This document shows, one piece after another, positions 1 to 9,308 of a DNA stretch of 64,000 nt. The DNA is from Pectobacterium zantedeschiae. Its GTDB lineage: Bacteria; Pseudomonadota; Gammaproteobacteria; Enterobacterales; Enterobacteriaceae. The stretch's first letter is position 1. Each line of letters begins with the position of its first letter. The stretch is from positions 124,001 to 188,000 of the forward strand of contig NZ_NWTM01000006.1 in the NCBI RefSeq assembly GCF_004137795.1, in the 5' to 3' direction. The notes below the pieces were generated by a model. It was not told where the DNA came from, did no database searches, and saw only the letters and a program-made list of their open reading frames with translations. The position numbers and the translations under genes were made by a program.

Positions 1-525
1 TTTAATCTTAAGGATGTGGAGAATATGGCTGCACTCACTGCTGACTATGATCATCTTCGCCAGAAACTGGTTGAGGATTACGCCGAATCAGAAGAGGAGA
101 TCAAGGAGCAGCTTATGCAGAGCGAAGAAGGCTTACAGCTTTATCGTTCAATAACTCGTTTCCTCTATGAAGATAGCCTGCGGCCCGACTATACCGGCTC
201 TAACGCGGCCTTACAGAAGGATGCTAAAAAACGCGCATGTGGCGTTATTCAACGCAGCTGGGCGTGGGGCAACCTGCTTGCTGAAATTTTCCCTGACGCC
301 ATCCGTTTATCTATTCACCCGCAACCTGCGGACAGCCTAAAACTGGGTATTCATATGATGCCCACCAAAGATGACTGGTTGACGCCCTGGCATGGAGTTG
401 CCGCCAATGTTAATGGGCAGTTTGTACTTATGAAGAATATGGATGCACAGCAGTTGGCCGGTGAGGTGGTAGAAATTCGTGGCATGCCTAGCCATTACTT
501 AGTCAAACAGCCGGATGTGGCATAA
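1..525 (+). CDS. isnA: isocyanide (isonitrile) synthase, PvcA/IsnA family, 5' end outside window
   Basis: C-terminal half of a PvcA/IsnA/DIT1-type enzyme, which converts the amino group of L-tyrosine (or tryptophan) to an isonitrile using ribulose 5-phosphate. The frame is open through base 1, so the gene begins upstream; the GTG at 16 and ATG at 25 are internal. About 174 residues remain of a family length near 320. The family segments visible are an RLSIHPQ block, a TPWHGVAA block and a GMPSHYL block near the C-terminus. It is followed by an oxygenase and a glycosyltransferase on the same strand, the arrangement known from rhabduscin clusters. Family assignment is from residue pattern; the amino-acid substrate is inferred from context. 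Confidence 0.8.
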   Translation, partial: FNLKDVENMAALTADYDHLRQKLVEDYAESEEEIKEQLMQSEEGLQLYRSITRFLYEDSLRPDYTGSNAALQKDAKKRACGVIQRSWAWGNLLAEIFPDAIRLSIHPQPADSLKLGIHMMPTKDDWLTPWHGVAANVNGQFVLMKNMDAQQLAGEVVEIRGMPSHYLVKQPDVA

Positions 526-595
526 GCGTGCTCTTCCCTCGCTTTATCATCTGCTGAAAATATCAACATTGTCATCTTATAAAGGAATATACACG

Positions 596-1447
596 ATGGA
601 AAATAGCATGAACTGTCACATCGAAACGCTTTCCCCTTTTGGTGCGTTGCTGACGCCTGTCGACACGGGGCAAAGTATCACCACGCTGCCGATCGATACA
701 TTGCGTGATCTCGCTCGCAAGCACCATCTTCTGGTACTGCGTGGGTTTTCTTCTGGATTTTCCAAACCTGAAACGTTGACCGAGTATGCCGGTCACTGGG
801 GGGAAATCATGATGTGGCCTTTCGGGGCGATTCTGGACGTGAAGGAACATGCGGATACCAAGGATCACATCTTTGATAACAGTTACGTACCGCTGCACTG
901 GGATGGGATGTACAAACCAACGATCCCCGAATTTCAACTGTTCCACTGCGTCTCTGCGCCGGGGCAGGATCAAGGTGGGCGTACCACCTTCGTTGATACC
1001 ACACGTTTGCTGGCTGAGGCCGACTCACAGTTAGTTGATGAGTGGCGTCGTGTTTCAATCACTTACCGCATTAAAGCCGTTGTGCATTACGGTGGTGAAG
1101 TGACTTCACCATTGGTTATTCCTCACCCTAACGGCGTTGGTGAGATTATGCGTTATAACGAACCGCCGACCGAAGGGGAGCGTTTCCTTAACCAGCATGC
1201 GCTGGAATACCATCATGTCACGCCGGAAGCACAAAATACATTTAGCCAGACGTTGCGGCAGCACTTGTACGATCCCCGTTATTATTATGCGCATCAATGG
1301 CTACAGGGGGATGTTGTCATAGCCGACAACTTCTCGCTATTGCATGGTCGCGAAGCCTTTACAGCGCAGTCTGCGCGTCACCTGCAACGTGTGCATATTC
1401 AGGGCACTCCGATTTGCGTGAATACCTGTATTGATAACGCGGCATAA
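596..1447 (+). CDS. isnB: isonitrile-tailoring Fe(II)/2-oxoglutarate oxygenase, PvcB/IsnB-like (TauD/TfdA fold)
   Basis: Non-haem Fe(II)/2-oxoglutarate dioxygenase, 283 aa. In known pathways the homologue oxidatively decarboxylates tyrosine isonitrile to the vinyl isonitrile. The iron-binding facial triad is visible: HWD near residue 100 and a distal His in LLHGREAF near residue 248, followed by an Arg around 262 that would bind 2-oxoglutarate. The start at 596 is chosen because AAAGGA lies 9 bases upstream; a longer frame opening at 515 has no ribosome site and overlaps the synthase. It lies 70 bp after the synthase and 11 bp before the glycosyltransferase, so the three are probably one transcript. 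Confidence 0.82.
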   Translation: MENSMNCHIETLSPFGALLTPVDTGQSITTLPIDTLRDLARKHHLLVLRGFSSGFSKPETLTEYAGHWGEIMMWPFGAILDVKEHADTKDHIFDNSYVPLHWDGMYKPTIPEFQLFHCVSAPGQDQGGRTTFVDTTRLLAEADSQLVDEWRRVSITYRIKAVVHYGGEVTSPLVIPHPNGVGEIMRYNEPPTEGERFLNQHALEYHHVTPEAQNTFSQTLRQHLYDPRYYYAHQWLQGDVVIADNFSLLHGREAFTAQSARHLQRVHIQGTPICVNTCIDNAA

Positions 1448-1458
1448 GGGAAAACATC

Positions 1459-2799
1459 ATGGCACATATTCTCATGGCGGCGATGGCAACGCCGGGTCAT
1501 GTTTACCCGTTGCTGACCATCGCTCGCTATTTGGTTGAGCAGGGGAACGATGTCACGTTGTTTAGCGGTGTGCTGTTCCGCGAGCAGGCAGAGGCCGCAG
1601 GTGTGGGGTTTATTCCTTTTAGCGATGACATTGATTTCGATTACCGACACCTTGAGCAGCATTTCCCCAAACGTGCGATGCTGCCGCCGGGTAACGCGCA
1701 GATGGCTCTGGCCCTGAAGGATTTCTTTGCTGCGCCGATTCCATTGCTGGATAGCCAGTTGCGTGACGCGTTGGCAAAGACTCATGCCGATTTGCTCATG
1801 GTTGAAAACTGTTTTTATGGTGTTTTGCCGCTATTGTTCTCCGAACGGCGGCCTCCCGTTATCGTAGTGGGTGTTACGCCGTTATCCTATTCAACGCGAG
1901 ATTCTGTTTTTTATGGGCCTCGCATTCCTCCCAAATTGCTGCCGCCCGATCTGAGTCGTGAGCAACTTGTTGATGAGGAAACCCGGGGATTCATGAGCGA
2001 GGTTCAACACGCGTTTAATCACGCAATGGTGCAGGCGGGAGGAAAGCCACTTGAGCAGCCTTTTATGGATGCGCTAATTGGCCGCTGCGATCGTTTCTTG
2101 CAGCTATCCACTACCGAGCTAGAGTATCAGCGTGACGATTTGCCACAAAGCGTGAGATTTATTGGACCATTATCCCACCACGTTGCAGCAGAACGTGTCC
2201 CGCAATGGTGGGGGGAGGACGACAGTCGGCCGCTTATTATTGTTTCACAGGGAACGCTGGCGAATGTCGACCTGCAACAGCTCATTGGGCCAACATTGCG
2301 TGCGCTGGCTGACTTACCCGTCAGAGTGCTGGCGACCACCGGAGGACGTTCGGTTGATTCACTGCAAGCATCCTTGCCTGAAAATGCCAGAGTGGTGAGT
2401 TTCCTCTCTTATGACGATTGGCTACCGACGGCGTCGATATTAATAACCAATGGTGGATATGGCTCAATTAATGCTGCGCTGAAGGATGGTGTTCCCTTAA
2501 TTGTGGCCGGAGTAGGGGAAGATAAGCAGGAAGGTGCTGCGCGCGTGGTATTCGCCAAATGCGGAATTAACCTGCAAACCAGTACGCCAAGTGAACGGCA
2601 GATTAAACAGTCTGTTATTGAGATATTGGAGGATCCCGGCTATTTACAGCGTGCAAGATGGATCCAGGCAGATTATGCCAGCCATGATGCATTTGCTCTG
2701 ATTCAGGCCGAAGTGAACGCATTATGTCTTTCAAAGGAATATCCGCCAAAGGAAGATGGCATAACATCAGGCAGGGATGTATCTCTGCTTCGCGCTTAG
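1459..2799 (+). CDS. GT1-family glycosyltransferase of the isonitrile cluster
   Basis: 446-aa UDP-sugar-dependent glycosyltransferase of the GT-B/GT1 (MGT-like) type. The N-terminus MAHILMAAMATPGHVYPLL matches the acceptor-side start of this family. The donor-side segment near residues 325-360 (ITNGGYGS...GVP...GEDKQEGA) corresponds to the usual HGG...P...D/Q signature, with N replacing the common H. AAGGG lies 8 bases before the ATG. In rhabduscin clusters the equivalent enzyme glycosylates the vinyl-isonitrile phenol, so I infer the product here is a glycosylated aromatic isonitrile. The sugar cannot be read from sequence. Confidence 0.8.
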   Translation: MAHILMAAMATPGHVYPLLTIARYLVEQGNDVTLFSGVLFREQAEAAGVGFIPFSDDIDFDYRHLEQHFPKRAMLPPGNAQMALALKDFFAAPIPLLDSQLRDALAKTHADLLMVENCFYGVLPLLFSERRPPVIVVGVTPLSYSTRDSVFYGPRIPPKLLPPDLSREQLVDEETRGFMSEVQHAFNHAMVQAGGKPLEQPFMDALIGRCDRFLQLSTTELEYQRDDLPQSVRFIGPLSHHVAAERVPQWWGEDDSRPLIIVSQGTLANVDLQQLIGPTLRALADLPVRVLATTGGRSVDSLQASLPENARVVSFLSYDDWLPTASILITNGGYGSINAALKDGVPLIVAGVGEDKQEGAARVVFAKCGINLQTSTPSERQIKQSVIEILEDPGYLQRARWIQADYASHDAFALIQAEVNALCLSKEYPPKEDGITSGRDVSLLRA

Positions 2800-2834
2800 C
2801 CATTATTTAGTGATTATGCTCTGAAATCAGCCAC

Positions 2835-2866
2835 GCGTTATGGGGTGAAACGGTGCCCCATAGCGC
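2835..2866 (+). terminator. stem-loop after the isonitrile operon
   Basis: An 11-bp stem (2835-2845 with 2856-2866, one G-U pair) closes a 10-base loop 35 bp after the glycosyltransferase stop. Only a short TATT follows, so it is a weak intrinsic terminator or an mRNA-end stabiliser. Confidence 0.45.
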
Positions 2867-2928
2867 TATTGCGGATCATATTTTTAAAATAGAATACGCG
2901 CACGGATGTTTTATCGCAGGGGCAGTAT

Positions 2929-3351
2929 ATGAAATTATTTTTAGCTGTGATTTTTTCAGCATTGATGATTCCTCAGACCGGCTTTTCAGCAACAAAAACG
3001 AATGCGCTGACGTTGCTGAAACATTTGGATGTGACCACCTTCCGCAGTTCCTTTGGGCCGAAACATTTCCCTAAGGGAACGCTGCTGAAGGATACTGGTG
3101 ACTACGAGTTTAGCCAGGAAAAAGACCGGGCAGATGCAACGGAAAAAGATGGCAGTTGGACATATTCGCTAAAGATTATCTCGGAAAATGAAAAAGAGAT
3201 AATTGCCTGTTTCGTAGATGATGCGCACATTGGGAGCTATTTTTCGACAAGTCCTTTCCTGATAAAGAAAACGAAGAATGCTCAGGCCTATTCGGTGATT
3301 GAGCTTGATCACGATATAGAAGGATGTGCACTCAACCCCAAAGATCAATAA
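2929..3351 (+). CDS. small secreted protein of unknown function
   Basis: 140-aa protein with a clear Sec signal peptide: K at position 3, a hydrophobic core through about residue 15, and a likely cleavage after GFSA near residue 21. The mature part is hydrophilic, about 120 residues, with two Cys residues (near 102 and 134) that could pair in the periplasm. I do not recognise the family. It stands alone between the isonitrile operon and grxB, with its own stem-loops on both sides. Confidence 0.65.
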   Translation: MKLFLAVIFSALMIPQTGFSATKTNALTLLKHLDVTTFRSSFGPKHFPKGTLLKDTGDYEFSQEKDRADATEKDGSWTYSLKIISENEKEIIACFVDDAHIGSYFSTSPFLIKKTKNAQAYSVIELDHDIEGCALNPKDQ

Positions 3352-3406
3352 TCTTGATTGCCATCGGTAAATGAATAATGTTCGTGATCCGAACGTTATT
3401 AAAAAT

Positions 3407-3438
3407 AAGGAGCCGCCATAAGCCGCTCCTTTTTTGTT
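3407..3438. terminator. intrinsic terminator shared by convergent genes
   Basis: Stem AAGGAGC/GCTCCTT (3407-3413 with 3425-3431) with an 11-base loop followed by TTTTTTG. The upstream flank has A-runs, so it can act for the small secreted protein (+) and for grxB (-). Confidence 0.75.
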
Positions 3439-3453
3439 TTTATTATCGCTGTT

Positions 3454-4089
3454 TTACAGCGCTTTATCGGTTAACAACGCAACCTTACTGGCTGTTGATA
3501 CGCGTTCAAGGTACGCGTGGACGTTAGGGCCAAACTGCACGCCTTTCACTATCGTGAGCGACAGTAAAATAGGGAATAGAATAAAATCGGTGGTGGAAAT
3601 GGCATTGACGTTTGCCAGACGCGGCTCCAGCGCTTCGAGTTTCTGCTCCACTTCTGCAATCAGTTCTGGCGTTTTTGCTATCAGCGCATCCAGGTCACCG
3701 AAGGCTTTTTCTTCACGCAGGATATAGGCGTGACGCGCTTCAGGCGTGGAGAGCTCTTTGAAATCGGCTTTTGTGAAGCGGGGAACGGCAAGGTTAAACA
3801 CCGCGCTGGAAATGGACTTACACCAGGCTTCAATATCAGCATCAACCGGTTTGTCGGCGATTAACGGTGCTTGCTTGCTGTCCACATAGTGGACGATATC
3901 CATGCTTTCCGGCATGAAGCTACCATCTTCTTTCTGCAGGATAGGTACCACTTTACGACCCACCATGCGCGTTGGCGTGTCGACATCTCCCTCCATAATA
4001 ACGGATTGCTCAACAGGCAGATCTTTCAGACCAAAAATCATTCTGGCTCTGACACAGAATGGGCAGTGTTCGTAAATGAAAAGTTTCAT
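3454..4089 (-). CDS. grxB: glutaredoxin 2
   Basis: 211-aa GrxB: a GST-fold glutaredoxin that reduces disulfides and glutathionylated proteins using glutathione in the cytosol. The dithiol active site CPFC is at residues 9-12, and the conserved block MPESMDIVHYVD is near 59-70. Length matches E. coli GrxB (215 aa). It is monocistronic, divergent from the LysR gene and convergent with the small secreted protein. Confidence 0.95.
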   Translation of the reverse strand: MKLFIYEHCPFCVRARMIFGLKDLPVEQSVIMEGDVDTPTRMVGRKVVPILQKEDGSFMPESMDIVHYVDSKQAPLIADKPVDADIEAWCKSISSAVFNLAVPRFTKADFKELSTPEARHAYILREEKAFGDLDALIAKTPELIAEVEQKLEALEPRLANVNAISTTDFILFPILLSLTIVKGVQFGPNVHAYLERVSTASKVALLTDKAL

Positions 4090-4304
4090 GCATCGCCTCG
4101 TAAGATTTTGAAAAAGTCAGCAAAAGTTTGCCAGCCCGGTCATGACAAGTCATGCCATCAGAGTAATACCTGATGCTGTTGGTGGTAAAGCGAATGTGGC
4201 TCGCCCTTGCTGAAGGCAAGAAAAGGAGAAGCGCATGTGAATCCACATGACACGTATCGGATTGCGGTATGATGCAGTGCAACCCCTTTTGCGGAAGAGA
4301 AAAA

Positions 4305-5186
4305 ATGGATCGTCTGAGCGCGCTGGAAACATTTATCTGCGTTTTTGAAACGGGTTCTTTTTCCGCCGCGTCCCGCAGACTCGGTATTGGACAGCCTGCG
4401 GTTTCCAAAGCGATTATGCAGCTTGAAAATCAGTTGGAAGTACCGCTACTGCTTCGCTCTACCCGAGGTCTGACGCCGACAGAAGCTGGTCAGCACTTTT
4501 ATGAGCAAATTGTCCCCGCATTAAAAATGCTGGGGGATGCTCAAGATAATGTGGTTAGCGGTAATACCGCGCTGTCCGGTCGGCTGCGCATCTGTGCGCC
4601 AGTGACCTTTGCCAGGCTACACATTATGCCCCGGCTCCATGAATTTATTGCCGAGCATCCACAGCTAAACGTTGATGTCATTCTTGACGATCGTCCGATC
4701 GATCTGATCGCTGAAGGTATTGATGTGGCACTGCGCTTGGGCCAGATGAAGGATTCAGGTTTGATCGCACAACGGCTGGCTTCTTGTACCATGCGCCTGT
4801 TGGCGACTCCCGACTATTTTTCGGTTCATGGCATGCCGGCTTCTCCTGCTGCCTTGGCCGCGCATTCGGCCATCATCTATTTGCAGGGAGAGAAAACCGA
4901 TCGCTGGATTTTTTCTCAGGGTGAGACACAGACCACGGTATTCCCTGATGGCCGTATCCGTGTTACAGCGGCAGAAGGCGTGCGTGCGGCCGTGCTGTCC
5001 GGCGCAGGATTGGCGGTGGCCTCTGAATGGATGTTCGCACCAGAGCTTGAGAATGGACAGGTTATTACCGCGCTGGATTCATGGTCGCTGGGTAAGATGG
5101 ATTTGTGGGCTGTCTATCCAGGAGGCCGTATGACATCAGTCCGTGCCAGAATTTTTACTAGCTTTGTTCAACGTCTTTTTTCCTGA
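4305..5186 (+). CDS. LysR-family transcriptional regulator
   Basis: 293-aa LysR regulator: winged-HTH at about residues 3-62 (with GSFSAASRRLGIGQPAVSKAI), then a periplasmic-binding-protein-like effector domain from about residue 90. The ATG at 4305 is chosen over an upstream frame start at 4269 because GGAAG precedes it at good spacing and the LysR N-terminus MDRLSALETF begins there. It sits 114 bp upstream of an MFS transporter on the same strand and may regulate it. The effector is unknown. Confidence 0.85.
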   Translation: MDRLSALETFICVFETGSFSAASRRLGIGQPAVSKAIMQLENQLEVPLLLRSTRGLTPTEAGQHFYEQIVPALKMLGDAQDNVVSGNTALSGRLRICAPVTFARLHIMPRLHEFIAEHPQLNVDVILDDRPIDLIAEGIDVALRLGQMKDSGLIAQRLASCTMRLLATPDYFSVHGMPASPAALAAHSAIIYLQGEKTDRWIFSQGETQTTVFPDGRIRVTAAEGVRAAVLSGAGLAVASEWMFAPELENGQVITALDSWSLGKMDLWAVYPGGRMTSVRARIFTSFVQRLFS

Positions 5187-5300
5187 CTCATTCCCATTCG
5201 GAATAGCTGATATCCACTTTGCCTCGCTACTGGGAATGATCACTGCGTCTTATGCTGCACTTATCGCTTGCCGACTTCCGGCGAGAAATACATAGAAGGT

Positions 5301-6497
5301 ATGATGATGAGTGCATTATCCAGCGAGGCGGGTGTCAGAACGCCGCATGTTCCTGGCAAGTTATTGATTTTCTCAATGGCGGCAGCTAGTGGGATTTCTG
5401 TTGCCAATATTTACTACAACCAGCCGATGTTGGGCGTGATCAGCGAAAGCTTTACGTCGAGCGAGGCAACTTCGCTGATTCCAACTGTGACGCAACTGGG
5501 CTATGCCTTGGGACTGCTACTTCTGGTGCCTCTCGGTGATAAATATGATCGCCGTCGGCTAATCGTGTGGCAATTCTTGGTGCTGGCGTTGGCCTCTGCA
5601 TGTGCTGCATTGTCGACATCGGCTTTCGCCTTATTAAGTACCTCGTTGCTCATCGGTTTTGGGGCTACCGCCGCACAGCAGATTGTTCCGGCTGCCGCAA
5701 CGCTTGCCGATGTGAAACTGCGTGGTGCGATTGTCGGGACAGTAATGAGTGGATTGCTGAGCGGTATTCTGCTTAGCCGTACGATTGCGGGCCTTGTAGC
5801 AGAAAGCGCTGGCTGGCGTGCGATGTTCTGGCTGAGCGTACCGCTGGCTCTGGCGGGCGCGTGGGCGATGGGAAGAATGTTACCGGCTTCACCCTCGAAT
5901 CAAGCCGTTCGTTACAGTGAGCTGATGCGTTCGCTGGTGACGCTGTGGCGTAATGAACGCACATTACGCAAAGCCACACTGATTCAGGCGCTGTTGTTTG
6001 CATCGTTCAGCGCGTTCTGGAGCGTGCTTGCGCTGTATCTGGAAAGCGGACGCTTTCAAATGGGGGCCGCCGCTGCGGGTCTCTTTGGTGTGATTGGCGT
6101 GGCTGGCATTTTTGCGGCTCCGCTGGCGGGAAGACTGTCTGATCGCGTCGGCAGTCGCCCGGTAGTGATTGCCGGAGCGCTACTGACGATGCTGTCATGG
6201 GGGATATTTAGCGGTTTTGATTCTGTTATTGGCCTGATTATCGGTGTTGTTCTGCTCGATCTCGGCGTTCAAAGTGCGTTAATTGCCAATCAGCATGTGA
6301 TCTACGGACTTGGTGAGACGGCCAGAGGTCGAATCAATACTGTGTTCATGGGCGGAATGTTTTTGGGTGGTGCGAGTGGATCCTCGGTTGCGATGGCCGC
6401 ATGGCATCAAGGAGGATGGCTGATGGTCGGGGGACTTGCCAGCACGTTGGCAATCATGGCGCTGCTGGCTGCGTTGATGAGCACGAAGAAAGCGTAG
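5301..6497 (+). CDS. MFS transporter (DHA1-type, 12 TM)
   Basis: About 398-aa major facilitator with roughly 12 hydrophobic segments. Motif A after TM2 is visible as GDKYDRRR, and PQ-rich drug/H+ antiporter features suggest an efflux role. Three ATGs are clustered at 5301, 5304 and 5307 with AGAAGG at 5294-5299; the later ones have better spacing. It follows a LysR gene on the same strand, a common regulator-exporter pair. The substrate cannot be assigned. Confidence 0.8.
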   Translation: MMMSALSSEAGVRTPHVPGKLLIFSMAAASGISVANIYYNQPMLGVISESFTSSEATSLIPTVTQLGYALGLLLLVPLGDKYDRRRLIVWQFLVLALASACAALSTSAFALLSTSLLIGFGATAAQQIVPAAATLADVKLRGAIVGTVMSGLLSGILLSRTIAGLVAESAGWRAMFWLSVPLALAGAWAMGRMLPASPSNQAVRYSELMRSLVTLWRNERTLRKATLIQALLFASFSAFWSVLALYLESGRFQMGAAAAGLFGVIGVAGIFAAPLAGRLSDRVGSRPVVIAGALLTMLSWGIFSGFDSVIGLIIGVVLLDLGVQSALIANQHVIYGLGETARGRINTVFMGGMFLGGASGSSVAMAAWHQGGWLMVGGLASTLAIMALLAALMSTKKA

Positions 6498-6619
6498 TTA
6501 TGATCGGAAAAGCAGGCTGGAATAGCCAGATATTGCAGTGAGGTAGTATCGCCAATGTTGTTTTACAACCGGCAGATTAACCTTACTTGCGGATGACAAT
6601 ACTATACATTCGGCTTGCT

Positions 6620-6724
6620 ATAGTCCTTGCATCCCTTGTCAGTACCTCACACCTTTGTGAGTGTTGTGTAGTTAACCATCCCTGTCATTAGAATGACCTT
6701 ACCCGCCTCGTGCGGGTTTTTTTT
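6620..6724 (+). ncRNA. candidate small RNA ending in a strong terminator
   Basis: The 288-bp gap between the MFS gene and the convergent diguanylate cyclase has no ORF. It holds a hairpin CTCACA/TGTGAG (about 6647-6662), a single-stranded spacer, and a T8 intrinsic terminator at 6701-6724. The terminator is 200 bp after the MFS stop, which suits an independent short transcript. A TATAGT -10-like element lies just upstream near 6620. I do not recognise a known sRNA family; it may simply be the 3' UTR of the MFS gene. Confidence 0.3.
6701..6724 (+). terminator. intrinsic terminator
   Basis: ACCCGC/GCGGGT stem (6701-6706 with 6712-6717), 5-base loop, then eight or more T. It is directional: the other strand lacks a T-run. 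Confidence 0.8.
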
Positions 6725-6785
6725 GCCTGCTATCTGAGTAGCGCTGAACGTACCTATCTATATAGTGGCATTTTTGATTGGATGT

Positions 6786-8360
6786 TCAGGGACTATTTTG
6801 TTTGGTAACGACTCGGTTTCTGCCTTCATGTTTGGCTTGATAGAGGGCGTCATCTGCGGTTTTTAAAACATTATCGATCTGTTCCGTTCCTGGAATAAAG
6901 CAGGTAACACCTAAGGAAATCGTAATATTCTCGGGAATTGGCAGTGGCATTTTTTCAACCTTTTTACGCAGCCGTTCGGCAATTTCAGCGGCTTGCTTCA
7001 TGCCGGTGTCAGGCAACAGAGCCAGGAATTCTTCTCCGCCAGTGCGACAAATCAGGTCAGATCCGCGTGACCCTTGCTTTATGTTTTTAGCCAGCAGCCT
7101 GATGACGTCATCGCCAATATTGTGTCCGTAGGTATCATTCACACGTTTAAAATGGTCGATATCAATCACAATCGCTGCAACCTGATTACTCTTTGATAGA
7201 ATGAGTTCAATATTTTCATAGATGCCACGGCGATTGAGTAACCCAGTGAGAGGGTCGGTGTGGGCCTGCAAACTTAGTTTTCCAATTCGTTTGTGCAGCA
7301 GTACCGTACCGAAAAGAATGACGCGTTTTAGCTGATCGACTTCGAAGTACCATGAGGGAACTTTCTTGATTTTTTCAATGACGCCGTGCTCTTCCATTTT
7401 GCTGGCTGAAACTGCCAGCAAACGCAGAGGGTTGGCAATATAAAAAGCGAGCAGGGTGAGTGCAATAAGCGTTAATGCCATTACCGGAGCGCCTTCATAT
7501 AAGACGGAACGCATGACGCCGTTAATTGAATCGATCACGTTTTGAGAAGGATGTAAGGTAATGATAACCCAGCCAGATGAATTGACCGTATCAAAGCCAG
7601 CCAGAGACGGAGTGCCTAGCATATCGGGTATGGCCAGGGTTCCACTCTTCTTGTTCTGAAAGGCTTCTTTGATTTTCTTGTCACAGATCGATTTGCCGAC
7701 CCACTGTTTATCTGGATGGTAGAGAACAACACCGTTTTTATCGATGACATAAACGCTGGAGTAATCATTATAGAAATGGGTATTCATGAATTCATTTAAG
7801 AAGCTTTTGCTTTTTAAATAAATTGTTCCACCAATATAACCGAGATAATTTCCCTGCTTGTCTTTTATGGGGGAAGACACCAAGACGATTAAGTTTCCGG
7901 TCATGGAGGTATAAGGCTGGCTGATTAACGGTCGCTGTTCCGTCAACGCGAGTTTGCTGGCCTCTGAGGTCAGTGTGCTACCTTTCAGATTGAGTGACGT
8001 TGGATAAACCGCGCGTATACGGTTCTGGCTGTCTGCAACAAAAATAGAATTAAAGCTTTGGCTCATGTGGTACGCCTGTTCGCTTTTCTCTAACAGTGCA
8101 TTATCGTTACTAAAATTATCTGCAATCCATGTCGCGCTATAGGCTAACTCCTGCTGTGCGGAAGATAAAAAACTTTCTGTGGTGGCAGCTAATTTGGTGG
8201 AATAATTAAGGTTTGAATTAAGTATCTGATCGGTAATGAGCTTTTTTTGTACGTTATAAACGGCGATATAGGCATTCGTCAGCGTAATCACCATGCTGGT
8301 AATCGCGAGAGATAAAATGAGCGAACGTAAATTGATTGGGAACCGCTTTCTTATTTTCAT
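6786..8360 (-). CDS. membrane diguanylate cyclase with extracytoplasmic Cache sensor
   Basis: 524-aa protein with TM1 near residues 12-33, a dCache-type periplasmic sensor of about 250 residues, TM2 near 288-312, a short linker and a GGDEF domain from about 360 to the end. The catalytic signature reads RTGGEEF, and an RxxD inhibitory site (RGSD) lies five residues before it. It should therefore make cyclic di-GMP from two GTP and be product-inhibited. The ligand sensed by the Cache domain is unknown. It is a single gene flanked by long spacers. Confidence 0.9.
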   Translation of the reverse strand: MKIRKRFPINLRSLILSLAITSMVITLTNAYIAVYNVQKKLITDQILNSNLNYSTKLAATTESFLSSAQQELAYSATWIADNFSNDNALLEKSEQAYHMSQSFNSIFVADSQNRIRAVYPTSLNLKGSTLTSEASKLALTEQRPLISQPYTSMTGNLIVLVSSPIKDKQGNYLGYIGGTIYLKSKSFLNEFMNTHFYNDYSSVYVIDKNGVVLYHPDKQWVGKSICDKKIKEAFQNKKSGTLAIPDMLGTPSLAGFDTVNSSGWVIITLHPSQNVIDSINGVMRSVLYEGAPVMALTLIALTLLAFYIANPLRLLAVSASKMEEHGVIEKIKKVPSWYFEVDQLKRVILFGTVLLHKRIGKLSLQAHTDPLTGLLNRRGIYENIELILSKSNQVAAIVIDIDHFKRVNDTYGHNIGDDVIRLLAKNIKQGSRGSDLICRTGGEEFLALLPDTGMKQAAEIAERLRKKVEKMPLPIPENITISLGVTCFIPGTEQIDNVLKTADDALYQAKHEGRNRVVTKQNSP

Positions 8361-8551
8361 TATGTCCGCCCCTACTTTCCGCTAGGTAAGCAAAATTAAT
8401 CATTTTTGTTTTTATGAAAATTTGTTATGCAAAACTTGTGATGTAGTACGGGCTGAACATCTTTTACGATCGTTGAATAAATCCCCTCTATTCAAAGTTA
8501 TAGACGCTAATTGGACTATCTGGCAACGTGTGATATCACGATTACTTCACC

Positions 8552-9226
8552 TTAATGGAGAGAATGTACGATCTCCAGTGTGCCGTTAATAATGAACTGC
8601 ACCCCCATGCAAACCAGCAAAAATCCCATCAGCCGTGAAATGGCTTCAATACCACTTTTTCCGATCAGACGCATAATCAGGCCTGAGCTTTTCAGACTGA
8701 GCCAGACAATCAGGCTGATCAACATAAAAGTAAGTACAGGAGCAACGGTAATAACCCATGGCGTGATATCGATGCCGCTCTTGATTTGTGATGCCGAACT
8801 GATGATGAGGGCAATGGTTCCGGGGCCTGCGGTGCTAGGCATCGCTAGCGGAACGAAGGCGATATTGACTTCATTGGCGGAGAAACTGTCGTTAATTTCT
8901 TCTTTTTTACTTTTGACTTCAGGCGCGTGTTCTGGCTTTTGCTGAGGGAAAAGCATGCGAAAACCGATGAATACCACAATAAGCCCACCGGCAATACGTA
9001 ATCCGGGAATGGAGATCCCGAAGGTGTTCATAACGATTTGGCCCGCGTAGTACGCGACAGTCATAATGATGAACACATAGAGCGAAGCCTGAAAGATCTG
9101 ACGATTTCGCTCCCCCTGACTCATGTTGCCGGACATCGCCAAAAATACGGCTACCGTTGTCAGCGGATTCGCGAGTGGCAGGATTAACACCAGACCAAGA
9201 CCAATGGTTTGAATCAATTCCAGCAT
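8552..9226 (-). CDS. marC: MarC-family inner-membrane protein
   Basis: 224 aa, about six TM segments, very close to E. coli MarC through the blocks [27 protein letters not shown] and [12 protein letters not shown]. Despite its name, MarC is not a proven drug efflux pump; its function is unsettled. It is monocistronic with a short leader. Confidence 0.88.
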   Translation of the reverse strand: MLELIQTIGLGLVLILPLANPLTTVAVFLAMSGNMSQGERNRQIFQASLYVFIIMTVAYYAGQIVMNTFGISIPGLRIAGGLIVVFIGFRMLFPQQKPEHAPEVKSKKEEINDSFSANEVNIAFVPLAMPSTAGPGTIALIISSASQIKSGIDITPWVITVAPVLTFMLISLIVWLSLKSSGLIMRLIGKSGIEAISRLMGFLLVCMGVQFIINGTLEIVHSLH

Positions 9227-9308
9227 TCTACGTTCCTTTTATGAGGGGGCTTTTTTTAGTTCCGAAAAACGGTCAATGGCGACCTGTCGCTATGGTATCT
9301 GGTGCAGT

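Noticed and set aside
572-973. Minus-strand frames opposite the oxygenase and other long antisense frames
   Set aside because: No SD or family pattern, and they lie fully inside well-supported genes; codon shadows.
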